Assembly (NCBI GenBank): GCA_016718035.1
Contig: JADKEK010000003.1
Location: 293,501 to 357,500, forward strand
Length of the DNA: 64,000 nucleotides
Reading direction: 5' to 3'
Source: Bacteroidota bacterium
Lineage (GTDB): Bacteria > Bacteroidota > Bacteroidia > Chitinophagales > BACL12
This document shows positions 51,650-61,042 of this stretch, piece after piece (positions within the stretch are counted from its first letter, which is position 1; each line of letters opens with the position of its first letter). The notes below the pieces were generated by a model. That model had not been told where the DNA came from, searched no databases, and was given only the letters and a program-made list of their open reading frames with translations. Made by a program: the position numbers and the translations under genes.

Positions 51650-51872
51650 ATTTATGTTGCTTTTTTTGGAAACCGTTTGGATTAGTCCTGAAATTTTAAG
51701 TGAACCAACATTATCAAAACCTATATGCATAAAGGATTGTGGCAACCTACCAATTATAAATATGCCCAAAAATTCCCCGTCTGTCGTTGGAAGTTGCCGT
51801 TTTTTGTATTACTTATATGTAGCTACATATAATATTTTTGAACCATCAAAATAATCATTACGGTTAATAACC
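51650..51872 (-). pseudogene. Possible gene remnant in the 51.6-52.2 kb gap
   Basis: The minus strand here reads GLVINRNDYFDGSKIL, then YVATYK and a stop, then in the same frame QLPTTDGEFLGIFIIG and RLPQSFMHIGFDNVGSLK. The composition looks protein-like and the only stop lies beside a 20-bp palindrome, but no family was recognised and no start is evident. It may be a decayed gene end or chance. The rest of the gap to 52244 is AT-rich with no feature seen. Confidence 0.25.
51813..51832. repeat. 20-bp perfect palindrome
   Basis: TTATATGTAG (51813-51822) followed directly by CTACATATAA. It has no spacer and is far from any promoter that could be identified, so an operator role is not supported by context. 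Confidence 0.6.
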
Positions 51873-52244
51873 AATCCAAATCATATCATGCAAGTTAAAT
51901 TGTCTATTAAAAGTTGATTATTTAATTACCAAATAAAAGAATTCTATAAATTATAGGATTGTATTTAAACAATCCAAAAATCAGTTTGCGGTTAAGAAGA
52001 CAGGAAAATTACCGGGTTAATTGGCAACTAATTTGCCGATACCCGGTAATACTCCAAAAAAATTAGATTTAATCCTTTTCAACTACTACCTATGCATAGC
52101 TTTAATAAAATATCAATTGCCAGTTATATTGATTGGCTACAGTAATAAATTGTTTCGGAACATACTTGATTAAATTGCCGCCATTTCTTCCTCCAATAAT
52201 TGTATAGAACTTGTAAGCTTCAAATGAAATAATAGATATTATTT

Positions 52245-52252
52245 TACATTTG
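52245..52252 (+). promoter_or_regulatory. -7 box of the asparaginase-like gene, leaderless
   Basis: TACATTTG, a full consensus match, ends four bases before the ATG at 52257, so the transcription start should coincide with or touch the start codon. Confidence 0.55.
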
Positions 52253-52256
52253 TAGT

Positions 52257-53327
52257 ATGAAAGCGAATCTTACCATCATCCTAATTGCCGTTTTAGGACT
52301 TTTTATTACTTCCTGTAAGGAAACAACTAGTAGTGAACCATCAGCAAGCCCTGAACAGGTTTTCACCATTGCCATCCACGGTGGTGCAGGCGCTATGCCA
52401 AAAGGCACTTATACGCCTGAACAGGAAGCTGCATTTCATGCAAAGTTGAAAGAAGCTGCTCAATTGGGATATGAAATGCTTTCCAGAGGAGACAGTGCAG
52501 TTGATGTTGTGCAAGCAGTAATTTGTATGTTGGAAGATTCTCCGTTGTTTAATGCAGGGAAAGGTTCGGTATTTACAAAAGAAGGAAAAATTCAAATGGA
52601 TGCCGCAATAATGAATGGTCGCACACTGGATTGTGGTTCTGTTAATAATATTCAACGTGTTCAAAACCCAATTAAAGTAGCCAGAATGGTAATGGACTCA
52701 TCTAAATATATCATGTTTAGCGGCGAAGGTGCTGAACAGTTTGCTCAATTAAATAATATCCCACAGGCGGACGCTTCTTATTTTTATACACAACATCAAT
52801 ACGAGCGCTGGAAAGGAATGAAGGACAGCACCGAAGGTAAATATATTCGATATGTTGATTCTGTTATGGCATTACAAAACATACCAACAGTTTTAAATAA
52901 TATTGAAGAAAAATTCGGGACAGTTGGTTGTGTAGTAAAAGATAAATATGGCAATCTTGCAGCCGGAACTTCAACCGGAGGTTTAATGAATAAAAAATTT
53001 AATCGGATTGGCGATTCACCTATTATTGGTGCAGGAACATATGCAAGTAATAATACTTGTGCAATTAGTTGCACCGGAACCGGAGAAGATTTTATTAAAA
53101 CTGTAGCAGCTAAAACAGTAGCCGATTTAATGGAATTTAAAGGTTTAACGTTAGAAGCAGCAACAAATGAATTAATTCATGTTCGGTTTAAAGAAATAAA
53201 AGGTGATGGTGGATTAATTGCTATTGATAAAAATGGAAATGTATCATTCCAATATAATAGCGATGGTATGTTTAGAGCAAAAGTGGATGATAAAGGCAAT
53301 ATAACTACCTACATTTACAATGAATAA
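52257..53327 (+). CDS. Isoaspartyl peptidase/L-asparaginase, lipoprotein form
   Basis: This is an N-terminal-nucleophile hydrolase of the plant-type asparaginase family, acting on asparagine or beta-aspartyl dipeptides; 356 residues. A lipoprotein signal ends in ITSC (Cys20), placing it in the periplasm or on a membrane. Motifs: IHGGAGAMPKG, NAGKGSVFTKEGKIQMDA, and the self-cleavage site at Thr in KFGTVGCVV followed by GNLAAGTSTGG, with IGDSPIIGAGTYA after it. It overlaps the next gene by eight bases. Confidence 0.93.
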   Translation: MKANLTIILIAVLGLFITSCKETTSSEPSASPEQVFTIAIHGGAGAMPKGTYTPEQEAAFHAKLKEAAQLGYEMLSRGDSAVDVVQAVICMLEDSPLFNAGKGSVFTKEGKIQMDAAIMNGRTLDCGSVNNIQRVQNPIKVARMVMDSSKYIMFSGEGAEQFAQLNNIPQADASYFYTQHQYERWKGMKDSTEGKYIRYVDSVMALQNIPTVLNNIEEKFGTVGCVVKDKYGNLAAGTSTGGLMNKKFNRIGDSPIIGAGTYASNNTCAISCTGTGEDFIKTVAAKTVADLMEFKGLTLEAATNELIHVRFKEIKGDGGLIAIDKNGNVSFQYNSDGMFRAKVDDKGNITTYIYNE

Positions 53328-54216
53328 AATTTTATTAATTGTTGGTTTACTTTTGTTAATTGCTTGTAATAACAACAAACAACAAACGCCTGTAACAAAA
53401 AGTAAAAAAACCACATGGCAGTTATCAGAATCGACTAAAATTTGTAGGCAGGAGGATTGGTTTGATGAAAGTGGAAATATTATAAAATCCATCAACTACG
53501 GCAACAGAGCAAATGATACTTTAAGCATTATAAATTATTACTACAGTGACGATTTGCTCATAGAACAACTGCGTATAAAGCCGGATGGTAAAGTGATGGA
53601 TAAAACTATTCACCTATATACTTTAGGCAGCCTGACAGGGGAAATATTTGTTGTGGGAACGGATACACTGACAACGAAATATTTTTCCTACTACGACAAT
53701 GGTAGTTTAAAAAGAACAGCTACGGTTTATAATATGGAGAAAAATAATCCGGTAACATCTGTAACCTATTTAGACCAGTATGGAAATGTAGAAAAAATTT
53801 ACAACCAGATTTATGAGGACAGTACCAAAATTGTGATTTCCAGATATGAGATGCAATCTTATACAAACACTTATAATACTTCAGGGAAATTGGAAAAAAG
53901 TATTGGCACGATGTTATTTGGCTATTATGAATCGCCTGACACTTTATCTGTCACCACTTTCCAGTATGACCAGTTTGGGAATTTAATACAACAATTGAAT
54001 AGTAAGAAAACAGGTATTGGGCAACCTGACAGTATTGTTTATCAATATAATTCTACCAACATGTTGATGCAAAAAATCGCTTATTCAACAGCTAAACAAA
54101 AAAACGAAGTAGTCGCTATTATAGACACAACATCCTATAAATATGATTCAAACAAACGATTGATTAACGAATATTCCTATTTAAAAAAGACTGGGTTTGA
54201 ATACAGCTATAAATAA
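53320..54216 (+). CDS. Lipoprotein with YD-like beta repeats, function unknown
   Basis: The 298-residue protein has a lipobox LLIAC (Cys16). The mature part has recurring strand-turn motifs of the type YDQFGNLIQQLN, YNSTNMLMQKIAY, YDSNKRLINEYSY and YYDNGSLKRTATVY, resembling RHS/YD or MORN-like beta repeats. It is not long enough for an RHS toxin, and no toxin domain is seen. It is translationally coupled to the asparaginase-like gene. The 221-base gap after it shows only the terminator listed next. Confidence 0.75.
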   Translation: MNKILLIVGLLLLIACNNNKQQTPVTKSKKTTWQLSESTKICRQEDWFDESGNIIKSINYGNRANDTLSIINYYYSDDLLIEQLRIKPDGKVMDKTIHLYTLGSLTGEIFVVGTDTLTTKYFSYYDNGSLKRTATVYNMEKNNPVTSVTYLDQYGNVEKIYNQIYEDSTKIVISRYEMQSYTNTYNTSGKLEKSIGTMLFGYYESPDTLSVTTFQYDQFGNLIQQLNSKKTGIGQPDSIVYQYNSTNMLMQKIAYSTAKQKNEVVAIIDTTSYKYDSNKRLINEYSYLKKTGFEYSYK

Positions 54217-54369
54217 CATTACGTGGTCAAATAGCTTTCAACATAAATTAAAACTCCCTCTAACTTTATTTCAGTATCTTATTGTGGTTAATTTATTCAA
54301 TGGCCGTTTTATTTATTAGAATGCCCTTATAATAGTATAGCTCGTAAGCCAATTTTTCGACAAAAAAGG

Positions 54370-54407
54370 GCACAAAAAACCTCCCAAAGCTTACGCCAGG
54401 GAGGTTT
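54370..54407 (-). terminator. Intrinsic terminator of the isc operon
   Basis: On the minus strand AAACCTCCC (54407-54399) pairs with GGGAGGTTT (54385-54377) and is followed by TTTTTTGTG. It lies 31 bases past the iscA stop. Confidence 0.88.
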
Positions 54408-54437
54408 AAAGTTCAAGTATGAAAAGAAAAGATTATA

Positions 54438-54764
54438 CTAAACTGCAAAACTTTCTCCACATCCGCAAGTTCTGCTTGCGTTCGGATTTACAAATTGAAA
54501 GCCTTTTCCGTTTAGTCCATCGGAATAATCGAGAGTTGTATCACACAAATAGAGGAAACTTTTGAGGTCGGTAACGAGTTTTTCGCCACGGTCTTCAAAT
54601 TCCTGATCACCGGCTTTAGCTTCGTTATCAAAGTCCATTTTATAGCTCAAACCTGAGCAACCACCGCCCACTACGCTGATTCGGATAAAATAATCGGTAC
54701 CCAAACCCGCTTCGTTTTTGAGCTGGTCTACTTTCTGTTTTGCGTGTTCTGATATAAAAATCAT
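54438..54764 (-). CDS. iscA: Iron-sulfur cluster assembly A-type carrier (IscA/HesB family)
   Basis: This A-type carrier of 108 residues delivers assembled clusters to target proteins. The three family cysteines are present: Cys36 in GGGCSGL, and Cys100 and Cys102 in the C-terminal CGCGESF. It comes third after iscS and iscU on one transcript. ErpA or SufA naming cannot be excluded, but context supports IscA. The many Fe-S proteins of complex I in this window are potential clients. Confidence 0.92.
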   Translation of the reverse strand: MIFISEHAKQKVDQLKNEAGLGTDYFIRISVVGGGCSGLSYKMDFDNEAKAGDQEFEDRGEKLVTDLKSFLYLCDTTLDYSDGLNGKGFQFVNPNASRTCGCGESFAV

Positions 54765-54817
54765 AAACTTAAATGCAAGGTTAAACGCTATGTGAATAAC
54801 GTGTTCCTTAATTGATT

Positions 54818-55237
54818 TTAGTGAACAATTTTTTCTTCTAATTGCAGTTCAGGCATATTGTTTTTCTTGCGATAATCCTGAATTGCTGCTTTGATGGCAT
54901 CTTCTGCTAATACAGAGCAATGGATTTTTACCGGTGGTAAAGCCAGTTCTTCCACAATATCCATATTATCTATTGTTAATGCTTCATCAATTGTTTTTCC
55001 TTTTAACCATTCGGTAGCTACTGATGAAGAAGCGATAGCGCTTCCGCAACCAAATGTTTTAAATTTTGCATCCACAATTTTTTGTGTAGCCGGGTCAACT
55101 TCAATTTGCAAACGCATTACGTCACCACATTCAGGGGCTCCAACTAATCCGGTTCCCACTTCATTTTTTTTGCTATCGAGTGTTCCTACATTTTGCGGAT
55201 TCTCGTAATGTTCCAACACTTTTTTTGAGTATGCCAT
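54818..55237 (-). CDS. iscU: Fe-S cluster assembly scaffold IscU
   Basis: This is the scaffold on which IscS-derived sulfur and iron form 2Fe-2S clusters; 139 residues. The three ligand cysteines are Cys37 (APECGDVM), Cys64 (FGCGSAIASSS) and Cys107 (KIHCSVLAEDA). The HscA-binding LPPVK motif is present as ALPPVKIHC. It lies 84 bases after iscS. Confidence 0.96.
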   Translation of the reverse strand: MAYSKKVLEHYENPQNVGTLDSKKNEVGTGLVGAPECGDVMRLQIEVDPATQKIVDAKFKTFGCGSAIASSSVATEWLKGKTIDEALTIDNMDIVEELALPPVKIHCSVLAEDAIKAAIQDYRKKNNMPELQLEEKIVH

Positions 55238-55321
55238 ATTCAGTTGTTTTCTTTATTTAATTTATTGCCTTTAAATCATAACACTTGAATTGCTTAAATA
55301 ATTCAAATTGTTATTTGCTAT

Positions 55322-56539
55322 TTAATGTTCTGCCCATTCAATGGAATTTAAATCAATTCCTTGTTTAAACATTTCCCACAAAGGACTCATGTCGCGTAAT
55401 TTATTTACTGCTTTAGTTACGTGATCAATAGTGTATTGAATTTGTTCATCGGTAGTAAAACGACCTAATGAAAAACGGATACTTGAATGCGCTAAATCGT
55501 CGCCTAAACCCAATGCTTTCAACACATAACTAGGCTCTAAAGATGCACTGGTACAGGCACTTCCGGAGCTTACAGCAATATTTTGATTAAATGCCATCAT
55601 CAAACCTTCACCTTCCACATATTTGAAAGATATATTAGTAATATGTGGCAATCTGCTTCTGCGATTTCCATTTACATATGATTCTTCTATTTTACACAAT
55701 TCGTTTTCTAAACGGTCGCGCATAACACTTAAACGAGCAGCATCAATTTCCATTTCCATCATGGCTAATTCTGCTGCTTTTCCAAATCCAACAATTCCAG
55801 GTACATTTAAAGTACCACTACGCATACCGCGTTCGTGTCCACCACCATCCATTTGGGCTGTCACTTTAACACGTGGATTTTTTCTGCGAACATAAAGTGC
55901 ACCAACTCCTTTCGGGCCGTACATTTTGTGTGCAGTAAATGCCATTAAATCGATACCATCACGGTCTACATCGATACTAATTTTACCGGCAGCCTGCGTT
56001 GCATCTGAAAACATTAATGCACCTTTTTTATGAGCGATATCAGCAATTTGACGAATTGGAGCAATTGTTCCGATTTCATTGTTGGCATACATAACAGCCA
56101 CCATAATGGTTTTATCGGTAACTACACTTTCCAGTTCGTTAAGGTCGATATTGCCTTCTGCGTCAGTTTTGAGGTAAGTAATCTGAGCACCCTGTTTTTC
56201 GAGATGTTTACAGGTATCTAAAACTGCTTTGTGTTCTGTTGTAACTGTAACAATATGGTTGCCTTTGCGGCTATACATATCATAAACCCCTTTTATGGCG
56301 AGGTTATCAGCCTCAGTAGCACCAGAAGTAATGATAATTTCTTTATCTGTAGCTCCAATTAACTTACCAATTCGCTCACGTGCCTGATCTACAGCATCTT
56401 CAGCTTCCCAGCCAAAAGGATGGCTTCTGCTGGCAGCATTTCCAAAATGCTCATAAAAATAAGGGACCATGGTATCCACCACACGAGGATCGGCAGGGGT
56501 TGTAGCACTATTATCTAGGTATATTGGTAGTTTGAGCAT
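55322..56539 (-). CDS. iscS: Cysteine desulfurase IscS
   Basis: This PLP enzyme takes sulfur from cysteine for Fe-S cluster and thio-modification pathways; 405 residues. Motifs: YLDNSATTPADPRV, TSGATEADNLAI, EHKAVLDTC, the PLP lysine Lys205 in FTAHKMYGPKG, RSGTLNVPGIVGFG, and the catalytic Cys329 in SSGSACTSAS. It heads the iscS-iscU-iscA operon; no IscR, HscA or Fdx gene is attached. Confidence 0.96.
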   Translation of the reverse strand: MLKLPIYLDNSATTPADPRVVDTMVPYFYEHFGNAASRSHPFGWEAEDAVDQARERIGKLIGATDKEIIITSGATEADNLAIKGVYDMYSRKGNHIVTVTTEHKAVLDTCKHLEKQGAQITYLKTDAEGNIDLNELESVVTDKTIMVAVMYANNEIGTIAPIRQIADIAHKKGALMFSDATQAAGKISIDVDRDGIDLMAFTAHKMYGPKGVGALYVRRKNPRVKVTAQMDGGGHERGMRSGTLNVPGIVGFGKAAELAMMEMEIDAARLSVMRDRLENELCKIEESYVNGNRRSRLPHITNISFKYVEGEGLMMAFNQNIAVSSGSACTSASLEPSYVLKALGLGDDLAHSSIRFSLGRFTTDEQIQYTIDHVTKAVNKLRDMSPLWEMFKQGIDLNSIEWAEH

Positions 56540-56568
56540 ATTTCGCTATTTAGACTAATTCTAAAACA

Positions 56569-56576
56569 CAAAGTTA
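56569..56576 (-). promoter_or_regulatory. -7 box of the isc operon
   Basis: The minus strand reads TAACTTTG, a full consensus match, 29 bases before the iscS ATG. No IscR-like palindrome was recognised around it. Confidence 0.6.
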
Positions 56577-56747
56577 ATAGAAAAGTTCTAAACTTGGGAA
56601 AAATTGCAGCTATATTCCCAAACCTCTGCGGCTGAAACCTGCAATTGGCCTAAAATCCCGCCTGTTTTAGGTTTACATTAAGTTTTATCCTAGTTCAAAC
56701 AGCAGAAAAATTGCCTGTTTTAGAGTCATAGTGTTAACTTGGTAATG

Positions 56748-56755
56748 TAAGTTTG
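56748..56755 (+). promoter_or_regulatory. -7 box of the methylmalonyl-CoA epimerase gene
   Basis: TAAGTTTG, a full consensus match, ends 15 bases before the ATG at 56771. The first in-frame TTG (56753) overlaps the box, which excludes it as the start. Confidence 0.55.
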
Positions 56756-56770
56756 CATAAACACGCGATT

Positions 56771-57175
56771 ATGAAAAAGATTGAACATATTGGTATTGCT
56801 GTAAAGAGTCTGGAGACCTCTAATGAGTTATTTGCCAAACTTTTTGGGAAAGAACATTATAAAATAGAATCCGTTGAACGCGAAGGTGTAAAAACCGCAT
56901 TTTTTATGATGGGAGAAACCAAAATTGAATTATTGGAATCGAGTAATGAAAATTCTGCAATTGCAAAATTTATTGAAAAACGCGGTGAAGGAGTTCATCA
57001 TATTGCATATGCCGTTGATGATATTTTAGCAGAAATGCATCGCTTAGAAAGTTTGGGATTTCAATTATTAAATAAAGAACCATTACCTGGTGCGGATAAT
57101 AAATTAATTTGTTTTTTACATCCTAAAACAACAAATGGTGTATTGGTGGAATTGTGTATGGATAAACCCATATAA
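56771..57175 (+). CDS. mce: Methylmalonyl-CoA epimerase
   Basis: This glyoxalase-fold enzyme of 134 residues interconverts (R)- and (S)-methylmalonyl-CoA between propionyl-CoA and succinyl-CoA. Metal-site motifs: EHIGIAVKSLE (His6), GEGVHHIAYAVDD, and the C-terminal Glu in VLVELCMD. The start is the ATG after the promoter box. It is a single gene; the mutase is not in the window. Confidence 0.92.
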   Translation: MKKIEHIGIAVKSLETSNELFAKLFGKEHYKIESVEREGVKTAFFMMGETKIELLESSNENSAIAKFIEKRGEGVHHIAYAVDDILAEMHRLESLGFQLLNKEPLPGADNKLICFLHPKTTNGVLVELCMDKPI

Positions 57176-57207
57176 AAAAAAGTTGCAATAGTATTAACTA
57201 CTGCAAC
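57173..57207 (-). terminator. Hairpin terminator between mce and the M61 peptidase gene
   Basis: GTTGCA-A-TAGT and ACTA-C-TGCAAC (57182-57207) pair with one mismatch around ATTA. An eight-base A-run on its left becomes a T-run on the minus strand, so it ends the M61 transcript 28 bases past its stop; it can also stop mce. Confidence 0.8.
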
Positions 57208-57234
57208 TATACTTTACACAATCTAATATTTATT

Positions 57235-59082
57235 TTAACCTAACCAGGCTTTTCTAAATGCCAGCTGCTCAGGTGTAGCTTGTTCGTCAAGCATTAAGTT
57301 TCTTGGCATAGGCACTTTAACAGTAATGGCGTTGCCTTTTAGTTTTACTTTTTTCACCTTACCATTATCAAGCTTACGTTCAACCATCACCACCACTTTA
57401 TCACCGGCTTTTGTAGTTTGTTTCCATGCATTAATTGCCCTGTCGGCATTTCCTGCAGTGAGTGATTGGCCATTAATACTTAAAAATTTATCTCCTACTT
57501 TATAACCCATATCTTTTGCGAAACTATTGCTGCCTTCCAAATTTTCGATGAAAATTGTACTTGATTCAGCGGTAATATTATAATTCATTGAAATATTTCC
57601 CATACTTATAACCTCCATTGTTCCTTCAGGTGATAAACTGATACCTGCTTTTTTTAAGTATGTTTCATAAGGTATTGGCGTGTCACCTTCTACATACGTC
57701 GTAAAAAATGTACGAATTTCGGGATAGGTCATTTTAGTTATTTTGTCGAACAATTCATCATCATTAAATGCTTTGTTGGCGCCAAATTCTTTGCCTAAAT
57801 CGCGCATTAATTCCTGTGTGCCATATTTACCTTTGCTTAATTGTCGTAATTCAATATCCAAACACATGTTAATAAGCGCGCCTTTCAGATATACATTGCC
57901 ATACTCCTCGTGGTAAATATCTAAACATCCCAAACTCATAGTAGTAAAAGGCAATGTATCGTTATAATAACTTGTTGAATTTTCGATTTTACCCTGCATT
58001 CGGGAAATAAATTCTTCATGGGTAATTAAACCGGCTTTTACCTGTGCATGATGCGCAGCATATTCTGTTTGCCCTTCATACAACCATAAATGTTTACTCA
58101 TTTTAGGTTCTATAAAATTGAAATCAGCAATTTCGCGGCTATGAATTGCAAGTGGTGTTACTACATGAAAAAATTCATGCGCACAAACATCACGCAACAT
58201 TGGTGCAATATTTTCAATTTCCGTTTCAGGTAAAAAGTAAACACTGGAGTTTTTGTGTTCGAGTGCACCCATTCCACCACTTACTCCTGTGGTGTCGGTG
58301 AAATACAATAAAAAAGCATATTTATCAACCGGCAATTTCCCTCCCAAATATTCTCCTTGTGCGGCAAGTATTTCGCTGACATTATCCATTATTTGTTTTG
58401 CGGTAATAACTTTATTAGGCGAATAAACGCCGATTAAAACCTGCGCATTACCTACCATAGTAGAAGCCGTATCGGGCACAGCATATAATAAAGGTGAATC
58501 AGCTAAATGGTCATAATCATCTAAATGAAATTTATCCAAATTAGTACCGACAGATTTCGCTTTTAAGGGTGTAGAACCATAAAATCCTGCGGGCTTTTTA
58601 ATAATCAGTTCGTAATCATTTTCTTTCATGCCATCTAAATATCCAATAAACCCAAATGTGTTAACCACAAAATTATCGGGTGCAATATTTGTTCCGGCAG
58701 GTTCGAAAATGGGATTATCACCGGTCATATCATAAGTATCATCAATCCAATACTCTATTTTTTTCAAAGTAGTAGCGTTAAAAATTTTATACCTGTTTAC
58801 ATCAACAGGTTCAACTTTTAGAGCAACCCCATTTTCATTGTAAGCTTTAAAATCAAAAACAAAACGTCCGAAGTCATAAATGTTATAAGTTCCGGGTACA
58901 ATTTTAGGAATACAATAAAATATATTGTCACTTGTTATTTCCGGCACATCAATAGTAACCTTAACACGGTCGTTTTCAACAACGGTAAGGTCAATAGTAG
59001 CAGTATAAATATTTGAAGTTGGCTCTGTAGCCCGGGCAGCAATGCCGCTTAGCCCAAGCAATAACAATAGGAAATTGCGCAT
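57235..59082 (-). CDS. M61 family peptidase with PDZ domain
   Basis: This is a secreted zinc aminopeptidase-like protein of the glycyl-aminopeptidase family, 615 residues with a signal peptide (ending ARATE). The N-terminal beta domain is typical of M61 (DNIFYCIPKIVPGTYNIYDFGRFV in parts), then the catalytic HEFFH near residue 300 (VCAHEFFHVVTPLAIHSRE), the downstream LWLYEGQTEY helix with the zinc-ligand Glu, and a C-terminal PDZ domain (YKVGDKFLSINGQSL). It is a single gene with its own terminator; the 187-base gap behind its start shows no further feature. Confidence 0.92.
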   Translation of the reverse strand: MRNFLLLLLGLSGIAARATEPTSNIYTATIDLTVVENDRVKVTIDVPEITSDNIFYCIPKIVPGTYNIYDFGRFVFDFKAYNENGVALKVEPVDVNRYKIFNATTLKKIEYWIDDTYDMTGDNPIFEPAGTNIAPDNFVVNTFGFIGYLDGMKENDYELIIKKPAGFYGSTPLKAKSVGTNLDKFHLDDYDHLADSPLLYAVPDTASTMVGNAQVLIGVYSPNKVITAKQIMDNVSEILAAQGEYLGGKLPVDKYAFLLYFTDTTGVSGGMGALEHKNSSVYFLPETEIENIAPMLRDVCAHEFFHVVTPLAIHSREIADFNFIEPKMSKHLWLYEGQTEYAAHHAQVKAGLITHEEFISRMQGKIENSTSYYNDTLPFTTMSLGCLDIYHEEYGNVYLKGALINMCLDIELRQLSKGKYGTQELMRDLGKEFGANKAFNDDELFDKITKMTYPEIRTFFTTYVEGDTPIPYETYLKKAGISLSPEGTMEVISMGNISMNYNITAESSTIFIENLEGSNSFAKDMGYKVGDKFLSINGQSLTAGNADRAINAWKQTTKAGDKVVVMVERKLDNGKVKKVKLKGNAITVKVPMPRNLMLDEQATPEQLAFRKAWLG

Positions 59083-59269
59083 ACGTGTTTTGAATTATAA
59101 GCCGAAAGTAGCAGTATGATTTATTAATGAATGTTAATGTTAAGAGAGATTAACTTAAGAATAAAAAAATTAACACCTCTTTCAGCCCAACTGCATTGTT
59201 AAGAGGGAAATACCAGCAGGAAAAAAATACAGCAACTATTTCACAAAAAATAATTTTTAGATTTTGGCT

Positions 59270-60925
59270 TTATTGCCAAATTACATCACCCTTCATTTCA
59301 AACCATTTTTCATAATTATCCTGAAATAATTTTTCCACTTCGTTGCGTTTTATTTTTAAAGAAGGCGTAAGCATATTATTTTGAATAGTCCACTCTTCTT
59401 TCATCACCACAACTTTTTCCAATTTTTCAAAAGAATCGAGTGTTTCATTAACGGCTTTTAATGTTTTATCAAGTCCGGCTTCAACATCAGCATTAGATTT
59501 TTTCTTTCCATTTTCTGATAAGGTAACCAATACCATTGGTTGAGGTAATCCATATCCAATAACCAATGCCTGACCAATATCTGTATTTGCAGCCATTTTC
59601 ATTTCAATTGGCATTGGGGCAACATATTTACCTTTACTTGTTTTGAATAATTCTTTCACACGACCGGTAATTTTTAAATATCCTTCCGCATCTACATCAC
59701 CTTTATCGCCGGTTTTAAAATATCCTTCTTCGTTAAATACTTCTTTTGTTTGTGCTTCTTCTTTATAATATCCTTTCATCATGGCAGGATGTTTAATTAA
59801 TATTTCACCCTGTTCACTAATTTTTACATCCACATGCGGGAATCGCAAACCAACCGTTCCTACTTTATTTCTATCAATATAATTGGTGTGGCTATAACAA
59901 CAATCTTCTGTCATGGCATATGCCTGCTGAATTTTAATACCGATTTTCCAAAACCAATTAATAGTATCCACCGAAATTGGCGCCGCTCCCGAAAAACATT
60001 GTTCTGCTTTTGATAAGCCCAGAGCTGCTTTAATTTTTTTCTTAACTATACCATTAACAATCGGAATTTTCAACAAACGATCGAGTTTTTGCTGAGGCAT
60101 TTTTTCCAATATTTTTTCCTGAAACTTTGACCAGATACGAGGCACTGCCAAAAATAATGTAGGTGAAGTTTCTTGCAAATTTTTTGGAAATGTTTCCAGG
60201 CTTTCTGCAAAAGATACTTGACCGCCGGTGTACAAACTGCCCATCTCTATTAATAATCTTTCTGCAATATGACACATCGGTAAATAAGAAAAGAAAACTG
60301 CAGTATTATCAACTTTTAATTCCGGAAAAGCATACTCAGCGGCAAATCCAAAATTGTAAAAAGTATGCATTACACCTTTAGGCACACCGGTTGTTCCACT
60401 TGTGTACATGATGGTGCACAAGTTTTGCATAGGATAATCGGGATTTTCTTTAATCGGTGCATTATTTTTTATGATATCATCCCAGTTTTTATATTCAGTA
60501 ATGCCATAAAAAGGATAAGCAACACAAGGCAAATTTTCGGGCACGCCGGGTTTTAAATAAGCCCAGTCGTCTAATTTCCCTACAAACAACATTTTGCTTT
60601 CACTGTGTTCAAGAATTTGTTTAACGGTATTTGGCGACATATTCGGATACATAGGAACCGATACATAACCTGCCATCCAAATGGCAAAATCGCTCAACAT
60701 CCAATGCACGCAGTTTTTCGACAAAATGGCAATTCGGCTGCCCGGCTCATAATTGAGTGATTTCAGATAAGCTGCCATTCTTCGAACCTGATCACCACAT
60801 TCGCCCCAGGTGTAGTTTTGCCATTCACCATTTATAGGTTGGCGGAGGTACAATCTGTTGCGTTGTGCGTTTTCCCACTTGTAAAACGTTGCCAAAGGGC
60901 TGTGAACTGTTCTTTCTATCGCCAT
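59270..60925 (-). CDS. Long-chain acyl-CoA synthetase (AMP-binding)
   Basis: It activates fatty acids to acyl-CoA through an acyl-adenylate; 551 residues. Motifs: the P-loop TIMYTSGTTGVPKGVMH, LPMCHIAERL, the adenylate motif GEILIKHPAMMKGYYKEEAQT, and GYFKTGDKGDVDAEGYLKITGRVKELFKTSKGKYVAP in adjoining parts. The frame is open to 61054, but the ATG at 60925 (MAIERTVHSPL) is the family-like start and avoids overlap with thiL upstream sequence. It matches the acyl-CoA dehydrogenase at 29 kb in pathway. Confidence 0.92.
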   Translation of the reverse strand: MAIERTVHSPLATFYKWENAQRNRLYLRQPINGEWQNYTWGECGDQVRRMAAYLKSLNYEPGSRIAILSKNCVHWMLSDFAIWMAGYVSVPMYPNMSPNTVKQILEHSESKMLFVGKLDDWAYLKPGVPENLPCVAYPFYGITEYKNWDDIIKNNAPIKENPDYPMQNLCTIMYTSGTTGVPKGVMHTFYNFGFAAEYAFPELKVDNTAVFFSYLPMCHIAERLLIEMGSLYTGGQVSFAESLETFPKNLQETSPTLFLAVPRIWSKFQEKILEKMPQQKLDRLLKIPIVNGIVKKKIKAALGLSKAEQCFSGAAPISVDTINWFWKIGIKIQQAYAMTEDCCYSHTNYIDRNKVGTVGLRFPHVDVKISEQGEILIKHPAMMKGYYKEEAQTKEVFNEEGYFKTGDKGDVDAEGYLKITGRVKELFKTSKGKYVAPMPIEMKMAANTDIGQALVIGYGLPQPMVLVTLSENGKKKSNADVEAGLDKTLKAVNETLDSFEKLEKVVVMKEEWTIQNNMLTPSLKIKRNEVEKLFQDNYEKWFEMKGDVIWQ

Positions 60926-61042
60926 AATGCTTGCTTTTAAACCGTTGTCAATACAATTATAGTCACTAAGATAATAACCTGTGGCAGATATTGTAAAATC
61001 TTTATGCAATTTTGTGCTTTCAAAGGGCAAAAGCCAATAATT

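Noticed and set aside
51639..51854. 71-residue plus-strand ORF in the gap after the AAA gene
   Set aside because: It has no recognisable domain or promoter; the opposite strand looks more protein-like, and even that is doubtful.
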